Shown one piece after another: positions 30,856 to 36,155 of a stretch of DNA of 36,155 bases. Positions within the stretch are counted from its first letter, which is position 1; each line of letters starts with the position of its first letter. This stretch comes from Marivita sp965656765 (GTDB lineage: Bacteria > Pseudomonadota > Alphaproteobacteria > Rhodobacterales > Rhodobacteraceae). The stretch covers positions 1-36,155 of the forward strand of contig NZ_CBFHLV010000028.1 of the NCBI RefSeq assembly GCF_965656765.1. The letters are read 5' to 3'. The position numbers were made by a program, and so were the translations under genes. Below the pieces are notes generated by a model, which searched no databases, was not told where the DNA came from, and was given only the letters and a program-made list of their open reading frames with translations.

Positions 30856-31287
30856 TCAAACGCTTTGCGCCTCGCAGCGGTCCAACATCATCTCGATAGT
30901 GTCAAACGGAAGCCCCAAGGTGACAAGCGCATGGTCCTCGTTCTCGAGTACGATCGCCACAACGCCGCTTTCGGGAGTCCAACCGTTCTTGCCCATATTG
31001 GCCGCGCGCAGCCCTATGGGCGTATTGGCGAGATAGACCATGAAAGTCTCGACACCTTGACTGGCCATCGTTTCGGTCTTCTTGGCCTGGATCTCCATAA
31101 ACTTGGCGTAGTCGCGGTCGATATCCGTCATTTGGGTCAAATCGACCAGATGCCGCAGGCCGGGGCCAGCCAAAGGGTGCTTTGCGAAATCGCCCAGTGC
31201 TTCTGCCGTTTCGCTAACCAGCATGGCTCCGGTGTATTTCACATACACCAGGTTGTGTTCAGCTATGATTTGCACGGAAATCGGCAT
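30856..31287 (-). CDS. Small conserved-type protein, STAS/SpoIIAA-like
   Basis: The 143-residue soluble protein has no signal peptide. Its pattern resembles the SpoIIAA-like/STAS-type alpha-beta fold: an N-terminal strand followed by V-Y-V-K-Y-T-G, a helix, the strand R-H-L-V-D-L-T-Q-M-T, then V-A-I-V-L-E-N-E near the end. I recognise no catalytic motif. It lies between mmsA and the ybdK-like gene on the same strand. A strong hairpin at 31300-31327 sits 13 bases before its ATG, leaving room only for the ribosome site GAAGGTG. It must therefore be transcribed through that hairpin or from a promoter inside or upstream of it. The fold assignment is tentative. Confidence 0.65.
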   Translation of the reverse strand: MPISVQIIAEHNLVYVKYTGAMLVSETAEALGDFAKHPLAGPGLRHLVDLTQMTDIDRDYAKFMEIQAKKTETMASQGVETFMVYLANTPIGLRAANMGKNGWTPESGVVAIVLENEDHALVTLGLPFDTIEMMLDRCEAQSV

Positions 31288-31299
31288 GCGACACCTTCG

Positions 31300-31327
31300 A
31301 TAAAGGGCGGAAAGAACCGCCCTTTAT
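31300..31327. terminator. Strong hairpin terminator after mmsA
   Basis: ATAAAGGGCGG and CCGCCCTTTAT are perfect 11-base arms around a 6-base loop (AAAGAA on the plus strand). The stem lies 20 bases beyond the mmsA stop on the minus strand. The T-rich end of the stem rather than a long U-tail would aid release. Confidence 0.75.
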
Positions 31328-31347
31328 GTTGCTATTCTCGATTTAAA

Positions 31348-32847
31348 TCAATCCATTGCTTTGAAGTTGAACTCGCCGCCTTCTTTGATCCCTGACGGCC
31401 AACGCGAGGTGATCGTCTTGGTGCGGGTGTAAAACTTAAAGCTGTCCGGGCCGTGCTGGTTCAAGTCGCCGAACATGGATTTTTTCCACCCACCAAACGT
31501 GTGGTAGGCCAGAGGTACTGGGATTGGCACGTTGATGCCAACCATCCCGATATTCACACGATGTGCGAAATCGCGCGCAGTGTCGCCGTCGCGGGTAAAG
31601 ATCGCGGTGCCATTGCCGTATTCGTGGTCCATCGCCAGCTTGAGCGCCTCTTCGTAAGACCCCGCACGCACGGTCGAAAGAACGGGACCAAAGATCTCTT
31701 GCTTGTAAATGTCCATGTCGGGCGTCACGCGGTCAAAGAGATGCGGACCAACGAAAAAGCCGTCTTCGTATCCCTGAAGTTTGAAGTCGCGGTTGTCTAT
31801 GACCAATTCCGCACCCTGATCGACACCGGATTGGATCAAACCAAGGATCCGTTCCTTGGCTTCACGGGTGACGACCGGGCCGTAATCCACATCGTTGCCG
31901 TCGGTATAAGGCGCAACGCGCAGCTTTTCGATCCGTGGCACCAGCGCGCCAATCAGGCGATCTGCTGTTTCTTCTCCAACCGGAACTGCGACCGAAATAG
32001 CCATGCAGCGCTCACCAGCTGCGCCATAGCTGGCACCGATCAGCGCATCTGCCGCTTGATCCATATCGGCGTCCGGCATGACGATCAGGTGGTTCTTTGC
32101 GCCGCCAAAGCACTGTGCGCGTTTGCCGTTCGCTGTCGCGCGACTGTAGATATATTGCGCAATCGGGGTCGAACCGACAAAGGACACACCCTGAATGATA
32201 TCGTGATCGAGCAGCGTATCGACTGCTTCTTTGGTGCCGTTCACAACTTGGAACACACCTTTGGGTAGACCGGCTTCAACAAACAGTTCGGCCAGCATCA
32301 ATGGCACAGACGGATCGCGCTCGGACGGTTTGAGAACAACCGCATTGCCACAGGCAAGGGCAGGGCCCACGTGCCAAAGCGGCATCATCGCCGGAAAGTT
32401 AAACGGCATGATCGACGCAACCACACCCAACGGCTGACGCATGGAATACATATCAATGCCGGGGCCCGCGTCGTCGGTGTATTCGCCTTTGAGCATTTGC
32501 GGTGCGCCGATGCAGTATTCGATCACTTCCAGACCGCGTTGCAGATCGCCTTTGGCGTCCGGAATGGTCTTGCCGTGTTCACGGCTCAGAGCCTCGGCCA
32601 GAACGTCCATGTCGCGGTTCATCAGCGCGACCATCTTCATCATCACGCGCGCGCGCTTCTGTGGGTTGGTGTTGCCCCAGGCGACCTGTGCCTCTGCGGC
32701 GTCTTCGACGGCCTTGGACACTTCGGCTGGTGTGGCCAGCGGCAATTTCGCCTGCACCTCGCCGGTGGCGGGGTTGTAGACGTCACCAAAATTGCCTGAC
32801 GTGCCAGCAACCTGCGCGCCGTTGATGAAATGCGTAAGCTCTTTCAT
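31348..32847 (-). CDS. mmsA: Methylmalonate-semialdehyde dehydrogenase (CoA-acylating)
   Basis: The 499-residue enzyme converts methylmalonate semialdehyde, CoA and NAD+ to propionyl-CoA, CO2 and NADH, the last special step of valine degradation. Cys281 in GAAGERCMA is the catalytic thiol. In GGAKNH, Asn252 stands where other aldehyde dehydrogenases carry the general-base glutamate, which is diagnostic for MmsA. I chose the ATG at 32847 because GGGAGA lies 7 bases upstream and the N-terminus M-K-E-L-T-H-F-I-N-G is typical. A frame open to 32898 would add 17 residues over the promoter region. It is divergent from a LysR regulator gene and ends at a strong hairpin. Confidence 0.95.
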   Translation of the reverse strand: MKELTHFINGAQVAGTSGNFGDVYNPATGEVQAKLPLATPAEVSKAVEDAAEAQVAWGNTNPQKRARVMMKMVALMNRDMDVLAEALSREHGKTIPDAKGDLQRGLEVIEYCIGAPQMLKGEYTDDAGPGIDMYSMRQPLGVVASIMPFNFPAMMPLWHVGPALACGNAVVLKPSERDPSVPLMLAELFVEAGLPKGVFQVVNGTKEAVDTLLDHDIIQGVSFVGSTPIAQYIYSRATANGKRAQCFGGAKNHLIVMPDADMDQAADALIGASYGAAGERCMAISVAVPVGEETADRLIGALVPRIEKLRVAPYTDGNDVDYGPVVTREAKERILGLIQSGVDQGAELVIDNRDFKLQGYEDGFFVGPHLFDRVTPDMDIYKQEIFGPVLSTVRAGSYEEALKLAMDHEYGNGTAIFTRDGDTARDFAHRVNIGMVGINVPIPVPLAYHTFGGWKKSMFGDLNQHGPDSFKFYTRTKTITSRWPSGIKEGGEFNFKAMD

Positions 32848-32870
32848 GATCATTCTCCCATTTTGAACGC

Positions 32871-32898
32871 ACCATAGCCTTGCAAAAATGCGGATCAA
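32871..32898 (-). promoter_or_regulatory. Putative mmsA promoter
   Basis: On the minus strand TTGATC (32893-32898) and TATGGT (32871-32876) are separated by 16 bases, ending 23 bases before the mmsA start. The first TTGCAAAAATGC repeat falls between the two boxes, so a protein bound there would block the promoter. Confidence 0.4.
32880..32891. repeat. TTGCAAAAATGC direct repeat, copy 1
   Basis: Twelve bases identical to copy 2 at 32922-32933, exactly 42 bases apart, or four helical turns. It overlaps the candidate mmsA promoter spacer. A regulator binding both copies on the same DNA face is plausible. Confidence 0.5.
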
Positions 32899-32921
32899 AG
32901 GGGCAATATCTCAAATACGTT

Positions 32922-32935
32922 TTGCAAAAATGCAA
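32922..32935. promoter_or_regulatory. TTGCA-AAAA-TGCAA palindrome, candidate LysR-type site
   Basis: Perfect 5-base arms flank AAAA, and the site also fits the T-N11-A pattern of LysR boxes. It contains copy 2 of the direct repeat and ends just before the LysR gene's AAAGGA ribosome site. The position fits autoregulation by the encoded LysR protein; this is inference. Confidence 0.45.
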
Positions 32936-32945
32936 AGGATGGGCC

Positions 32946-33839
32946 GTGCAAAGTTGGGATGACCTGCGAATTTTCCTGTCTGTGGCCCGCAATGAAACGC
33001 TGTCTGGCGCGGGCAGGGCGCTTCGCATGGACCCAGCTACAGTCGGCCGTCGCGTGGCGCGCTTGGAAGAAACCGTCGGACAAGCGCTCTTTGTCAAAAG
33101 CCCGCAAGGATACACACTTACTGAGGCCGGAACGCGATTGATCGACCACGCCGAACGTGCCGAACAGGCAATGCAGGGCGCGAGGTCGGTCCTGACCGGA
33201 GAGGCCGGTACGCTGACCGGACAGATCCGCATCGGCGCCCCAGATGGTTGTGCGAATTTCGTTCTGCCCCGCGTGTTCGCCGATCTGTCCAAGGCGAATC
33301 CGGACCTTGATTTACAAATCGTCGCCTTGCCGCGTGTTGTGAATCTTTCGCGACGCGAGGCGGATATGGCGATCACAGTCAGCCCTCCCACTGCATCACG
33401 CCTGTCCTACAAGCGGATCACTGACTACAAGCTGCATCTTGCAGCAAGCCAGACTTACCTTTCAACGCACCCACCAGTAACGTCCGTGACAGATCTGGGG
33501 GATCACCGGATCGTTGGCTATATTCCTGATATGATCTTTGATAAGGAACTGGATTACCTCAGCGACCTGGCGCTGGAACGTGTGGCGCTTGCGTCGAATT
33601 CAGCGTCGGTCCAGGTCCAACTGCTGCGCCAGCATGGGGGCATCGGCATCGCCCATGATTTCGCGTTGCCGTTTGCGCCGGGTGTAACCCGGATCTTGAC
33701 TGACGCGCTGTCGTTTACGCGCAGTTTTTACCTTGTCCGCCATGCCGAAGATCGACGCCTCGATCGGATCACTCGCTTTGCCACAGCACTGGCCCAAGGT
33801 GTGCGCGCCGAGGTCGCGCGGCTGGAAGCACTACTTTGA
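32946..33839 (+). CDS. LysR-family transcriptional regulator divergent from mmsA
   Basis: This is a 297-residue LysR regulator from the GTG at 32946. The N-terminal helix-turn-helix reads from SWDDLRIFLSVARN through LSGAGRALRMDPATVGRRVA, followed by the linker helix and an effector-binding domain (about residues 90-290). The GTG is preferred because AAAGGA lies 7 bases upstream and the protein then begins M-Q-S-W-D-D-L-R-I-F-L as in this subfamily. A frame open from 32880 would start inside the repeated operator region. Divergence from mmsA suggests control of valine-catabolism genes, a common layout for LysR proteins. The effector is unknown. Confidence 0.9.
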   Translation: MQSWDDLRIFLSVARNETLSGAGRALRMDPATVGRRVARLEETVGQALFVKSPQGYTLTEAGTRLIDHAERAEQAMQGARSVLTGEAGTLTGQIRIGAPDGCANFVLPRVFADLSKANPDLDLQIVALPRVVNLSRREADMAITVSPPTASRLSYKRITDYKLHLAASQTYLSTHPPVTSVTDLGDHRIVGYIPDMIFDKELDYLSDLALERVALASNSASVQVQLLRQHGGIGIAHDFALPFAPGVTRILTDALSFTRSFYLVRHAEDRRLDRITRFATALAQGVRAEVARLEALL

Positions 33840-33902
33840 AACACTTGACAGATCACGGGCCAGTGATGACGCTTAAGGGACATTGGGACCGGAGGAGAGA
33901 CC

Positions 33903-34337
33903 ATGCAAGTTCACCACATTCTCAAAAGTAAGGCTACGGATGCTGTTGTGACCGTGAAATCTGGCACAAGCATTGGTGACGTGGCCAAGATTCTGACCGA
34001 AAAGCGTATTGGCACCGTGGTCGTGTCAAACGATGACGAAACCGCTTTGGGTATCCTGTCGGAACGCGACATCGTGCGTGAACTCGCCAATCGCGGGGCG
34101 TCCTGCCTGTCGGACACAGTGGACAGCTATATGACGTCGAAACTGGTGACGTGTAGCCGTAATGATGACGCCGATCATATTCTGACACAGATGACAGAGG
34201 GGCGATTTCGCCATATGCCGGTGATTGAAGATGGCAAGCTGGTTGGACTGATTACCATTGGTGATGTGGTCAAAGCGCGACTGACTGAACTGGCGATGGA
34301 GCGTAATGCGCTAGAAGGTATGATCATGGGCCATTGA
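33903..34337 (+). CDS. CBS-domain pair protein
   Basis: This small cytoplasmic protein of 144 residues consists almost entirely of two CBS motifs. The first spans about residues 10-65, ending in LGILSERDIVREL; the second spans about 75-135, with FRHMPVIEDGKLVGLITIGD. Paired CBS domains bind adenine nucleotides such as AMP, ATP or S-adenosylmethionine and act as energy sensors, but no partner domain is attached here. A GGAGGAGAG ribosome site precedes the ATG. It lies between the LysR gene and coaD on the same strand without obvious functional connection. Confidence 0.9.
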   Translation: MQVHHILKSKATDAVVTVKSGTSIGDVAKILTEKRIGTVVVSNDDETALGILSERDIVRELANRGASCLSDTVDSYMTSKLVTCSRNDDADHILTQMTEGRFRHMPVIEDGKLVGLITIGDVVKARLTELAMERNALEGMIMGH

Positions 34338-34419
34338 CCCAAAAGCGGTCATCTACTTGATCTCCCCACATTTTTGATGCCAGACAGGGCAAAATTTGAC
34401 GACACTCCGGAGACTGCCC

Positions 34420-34917
34420 ATGCGCATCGGTCTTTATCCCGGGACTTTCGACCCGATCACCATGGGCCATATCGACATCATCCGCCGGGCGGCGGCGCTG
34501 GTCGACAGGCTTGTTATTGGCGTTGCCATCAACCGCGACAAGGGGCCGTTGTTCGATCTTGATGAACGCGTCGCCATGATCGAGGCGGAATGTGTATCGC
34601 TCACAGAACAGACAGGGATCGAAATTGTTGTTCATCCGTTTGAGAACCTGCTGATTGATTGTGCCCGCGATGTGAATGCCGGCATCATCGTACGAGGTCT
34701 CCGGGCGGTGGCGGATTTCGAGTACGAATTCCAGATGGTCGGCATGAACCGGGCTTTGGATGACAGCGTCGAAACCGTATTTCTAATGGCCGAAGCCCGA
34801 CATCAGGCGATTGCATCCAAACTGGTCAAGGAAATCGCGCGTCTTGACGGCGACGTATCAAAGTTCGTCACAGCCCCAGTACGTCGGGCGTTGATCAAAA
34901 AGTTCGATCGCAATTAA
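34420..34917 (+). CDS. coaD: Pantetheine-phosphate adenylyltransferase
   Basis: CoaD transfers AMP from ATP to 4'-phosphopantetheine, making dephospho-CoA, the penultimate step of coenzyme A synthesis. The 165-residue length is typical. The nucleotidyltransferase signature is complete: G-L-Y-P-G-T-F-D-P then T-M-G-H at residues 14-17, and the C-terminal HQAIASKLVKEIARLDGDVS corresponds to the ISSSLVKE-type motif. The ATG at 34420 has CGGAGA upstream; an alternative TTG at 34396 would add 8 residues before the conserved start. This is a core metabolic gene, with no sign of transfer. Confidence 0.96.
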   Translation: MRIGLYPGTFDPITMGHIDIIRRAAALVDRLVIGVAINRDKGPLFDLDERVAMIEAECVSLTEQTGIEIVVHPFENLLIDCARDVNAGIIVRGLRAVADFEYEFQMVGMNRALDDSVETVFLMAEARHQAIASKLVKEIARLDGDVSKFVTAPVRRALIKKFDRN

Positions 34918-34973
34918 TTATTGCGTCAAAGGGAATCCGTGGTCATCCTCTTCGTATTGATGAGGAGATATTT

Positions 34974-35693
34974 ATGACAACTGTTTCTCAATTGGCCACG
35001 TTGGCCGATATTGTTTACTATAGCCATGAGGCACCAGCGCAGCAAAGAATACCCGCAGGTGTCACACGGCTCGATCGAGCTACACCACCAAGTTCAACGG
35101 GCTTTTCAGCCGGTGTGTATCAGCTGGGTGGATGCACTGCGATTGCGTTTCGCGGTACGGATCCAACTTCGGGCATGGATTGGATGCACAATGCGGGTTG
35201 CCACTCGCTGTTGGCAACTCAGTTCTCGGAAGCTTTGGGGTTCGCTCAATCGGCGATTGCGACGTACAAACTGTCCCCCAGAAGCACCTATGTTTGCGGA
35301 CATTCGTTGGGTGGTGGTCTCACCAAATATGTAACCCATAATCTGGCTCAAAGCGGGTTCTCGCCGCTTGCTGGAGTATCGTTTAACGGGCCAGGATTGA
35401 CCTCGGGAATGTACGAACGCGGACTGGTCGCAGTGCTTGGTCCAGCCGCGACGCTCTTGCATATGGCATTGTCACGGTCTGATACGCCGAATTCACGCAG
35501 TTCCGCCAAGATCGCGAATGTGAATATTGTTGGTGATCTAGTGAGTCAGATCGGCAACTCGGCGGGACGCATTCACAATCTACCGCCTGCAAATGGGGCT
35601 TCAGATCCGCTTACCTGTCATGCCATGGCGACTGTGATCCCGTCGGTCGCGTCAAGCGCCCTAGGTGGCATGCGAGGCGCGCAGATTGTTTAG
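34974..35693 (+). CDS. Class 3 lipase-like alpha/beta hydrolase
   Basis: The 239-residue protein has the lipase nucleophile elbow G-H-S-L-G-G-G with Ser111. Upstream is I-A-F-R-G-T-D, the oxyanion-strand motif typical of class 3 lipases (Lipase_3). Candidate acid and base residues are the Asp in NIVGDLVSQIG and the late His in T-C-H-A-M-A. There is no signal peptide, so it is cytoplasmic or exported by a non-Sec route. GAGGAGA precedes the ATG, partly within a possible 5-base stem. The substrate is unknown. A hairpin followed by TTTT lies downstream. Confidence 0.75.
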   Translation: MTTVSQLATLADIVYYSHEAPAQQRIPAGVTRLDRATPPSSTGFSAGVYQLGGCTAIAFRGTDPTSGMDWMHNAGCHSLLATQFSEALGFAQSAIATYKLSPRSTYVCGHSLGGGLTKYVTHNLAQSGFSPLAGVSFNGPGLTSGMYERGLVAVLGPAATLLHMALSRSDTPNSRSSAKIANVNIVGDLVSQIGNSAGRIHNLPPANGASDPLTCHAMATVIPSVASSALGGMRGAQIV

Positions 35694-35709
35694 GACAACA
35701 TCGGAATAG

Positions 35710-35748
35710 CCTGCACCATTCCCAAGTGGGTCATGTGATGCAGGTTTT
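35710..35748 (+). terminator. Probable terminator of the lipase-like gene
   Basis: CCTGCA (35710-35715) pairs with TGCAGG (35739-35744), with an inner CCCA-AG-TGGG hairpin and TTTT immediately after. It lies 17 bases past the stop codon. Confidence 0.5.
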
Positions 35749-35774
35749 CCGATCTTTGCATAAGCGCATAGGGC

Positions 35775-35939
35775 TTATCGACCGTAGATCGCTTTCTGAG
35801 CGATGATTTCGGCGTCGCCTTGATAGATGTCCAGATCGAGCGCCACATCGAGGGGCATCGAGCGGATTTCTTGCACGGTGCGGTGGTAAGAGGCCCGCTT
35901 TTGAAGACGGTTCCGCAGGGAAGACATAAAATGGGCCAT
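35775..35939 (-). CDS. Small DUF1127-like protein (54 residues)
   Basis: A 54-residue frame runs from the ATG at 35939 to TAA at 35775. The start has an AAAGGA ribosome site 7 bases upstream. The sequence contains a basic N-terminus (S-L-R-N-R-L-Q-K-R-A), then Y-H-R-T-V-Q-E-I-R-S-M-P, an acidic D-L-D-I-Y-Q-G-D segment, and ends Q-K-A-I-Y-G-R. This layout matches the short DUF1127 (YjiS-like) proteins of alphaproteobacteria. In Rhodobacter such proteins have been linked to RNA regulation and stress, but no function can be assigned here. It is easily missed because of its length; an 87-residue frame on the same strand is a shadow. Confidence 0.7.
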   Translation of the reverse strand: MAHFMSSLRNRLQKRASYHRTVQEIRSMPLDVALDLDIYQGDAEIIAQKAIYGR

Positions 35940-36084
35940 GGTCAGTCCTTTCCTTGCTCATTGGTCCTGTGCCAGTGGCTGTTTGCGCCACCAACTACAG
36001 TAGTGAACATAGGCATGCTGCGTTGCAGCACAATATATCTTTGGGAAAGCCCGCCTTGCGTTTGATGCAAGGGTCAGGAAAGGG
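35940..36084. other. Upstream region of the DUF1127-like gene
   Basis: No gene is supported. Two small inverted repeats are present: TGCTGC-GTT-GCAGCA at 36016-36030 and CCTTGC-N7-GCAAGG at 36054-36072. The second lies just beyond the stop of the leftward gene fragment at 36085 and could be its weak terminator. No convincing promoter boxes could be picked for the small gene. Confidence 0.35.
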
Positions 36085-36155
36085 TCAATCGAGGTCTGAG
36101 GTTCGGTCCAGCAGATCTTCAAGCTCGGCTCGCATGGCGATAAGCTGCGCTTCGT
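36085..36155 (-). CDS. C-terminal end of a gene running in from the right edge
   Basis: A minus-strand frame is open from the window edge to TGA at 36085-36087. It encodes 22 residues of helical, acidic character (including M-R-A-E-L-E-D-L-L-D) ending in T-S-D-L-D. It is too short to identify. Confidence 0.4.
   Translation of the reverse strand, partial: EAQLIAMRAELEDLLDRTSDLD

Noticed and set aside
33852..33867. ATCAC-N6-GTGAT inverted repeat after the LysR gene
   Set aside because: The arms are only 5 bases and no T-run follows; it is too weak to call a terminator.
34942..34965. Short stem that could mask the ribosome site of the lipase-like gene
   Set aside because: Only five base pairs with an 11-base loop; not strong enough to list as a regulatory structure.
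35731..35994. 87-codon minus-strand frame
   Set aside because: It overlaps the better-supported 54-residue DUF1127-like frame, is rich in Arg and Ser as expected of a shadow frame, and has no ribosome site.
1..36155. Defence systems, prophage, insertion sequences, CRISPR, tRNA or rRNA genes
   Set aside because: I found no transposase, integrase, nuclease-helicase cluster, repeat-spacer array or tRNA-like cloverleaf; nearly all coding space is assigned to metabolic, transport, repair or regulatory genes.

Overview
The window looks like chromosomal sequence from a marine-type alphaproteobacterium, most likely a roseobacter (Rhodobacteraceae/Roseobacteraceae). The signs are moderately GC-rich DNA with tightly packed, often overlapping genes, an aglREFGAK alpha-glucoside locus, a GTTC-N7-GTTC SOS box before uvrA, a Hint-domain exoprotein, a small DUF1127-type protein and a valine-degradation cluster. 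I saw no tRNA, rRNA, CRISPR array, prophage or insertion sequence.

Layout. (1) 1-674: an unidentified gene tail and a PagL-like lipid A deacylase. (2) 679-11541: a galactoside module. An IclR regulator and an ABC ATPase run leftward. A rightward operon encodes a sugar-binding protein, two permeases, a GH4 alpha-galactosidase, 2-keto-3-deoxygalactonate kinase (dgoK), its aldolase (dgoA), an SMP-30 lactonase and a GH42 beta-galactosidase. (3) 11538-21580: a glucoside module. aglR (LacI family), a GH1 beta-glucosidase and glucokinase run leftward; aglE, aglF, aglG, aglA and aglK run rightward. Palindromic operators lie between aglR and aglE. (4) 21641-26164: uvrA with its SOS box, convergent with a choice-of-anchor-L/Hint exoprotein. 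(5) 26296-33839: valine catabolism on the minus strand, comprising a fused 3-hydroxyisobutyryl-CoA hydrolase/3-hydroxyisobutyrate dehydrogenase, an isobutyryl-CoA dehydrogenase and mmsA. A YbdK-type ligase and a small STAS-like protein are interspersed, and a divergent LysR regulator sits beside mmsA. (6) 33903-36155: a CBS-domain protein, coaD, a class-3-lipase-like protein, a 54-residue DUF1127-like protein and a truncated gene end.

How it works together. Each sugar module carries an importer, an alpha-type and a beta-type glycosidase, a sugar or sugar-acid kinase and its own regulator. The galactoside module appears to feed the De Ley-Doudoroff route (galactonolactone to pyruvate plus glyceraldehyde-3-phosphate), but galactose dehydrogenase and galactonate dehydratase are absent from the window. 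The glucoside module delivers glucose-6-phosphate. The valine genes convert isobutyryl-CoA through 3-hydroxyisobutyrate and methylmalonate semialdehyde to propionyl-CoA.

The most unusual items are the hydrolase-dehydrogenase fusion, two tiny ORFs bridging operon genes, the mirrored arrangement of the two sugar modules, the AglR operator pair, and an AT-rich repeated motif around the valine genes. I did not find a clearly new defence or mobile system.
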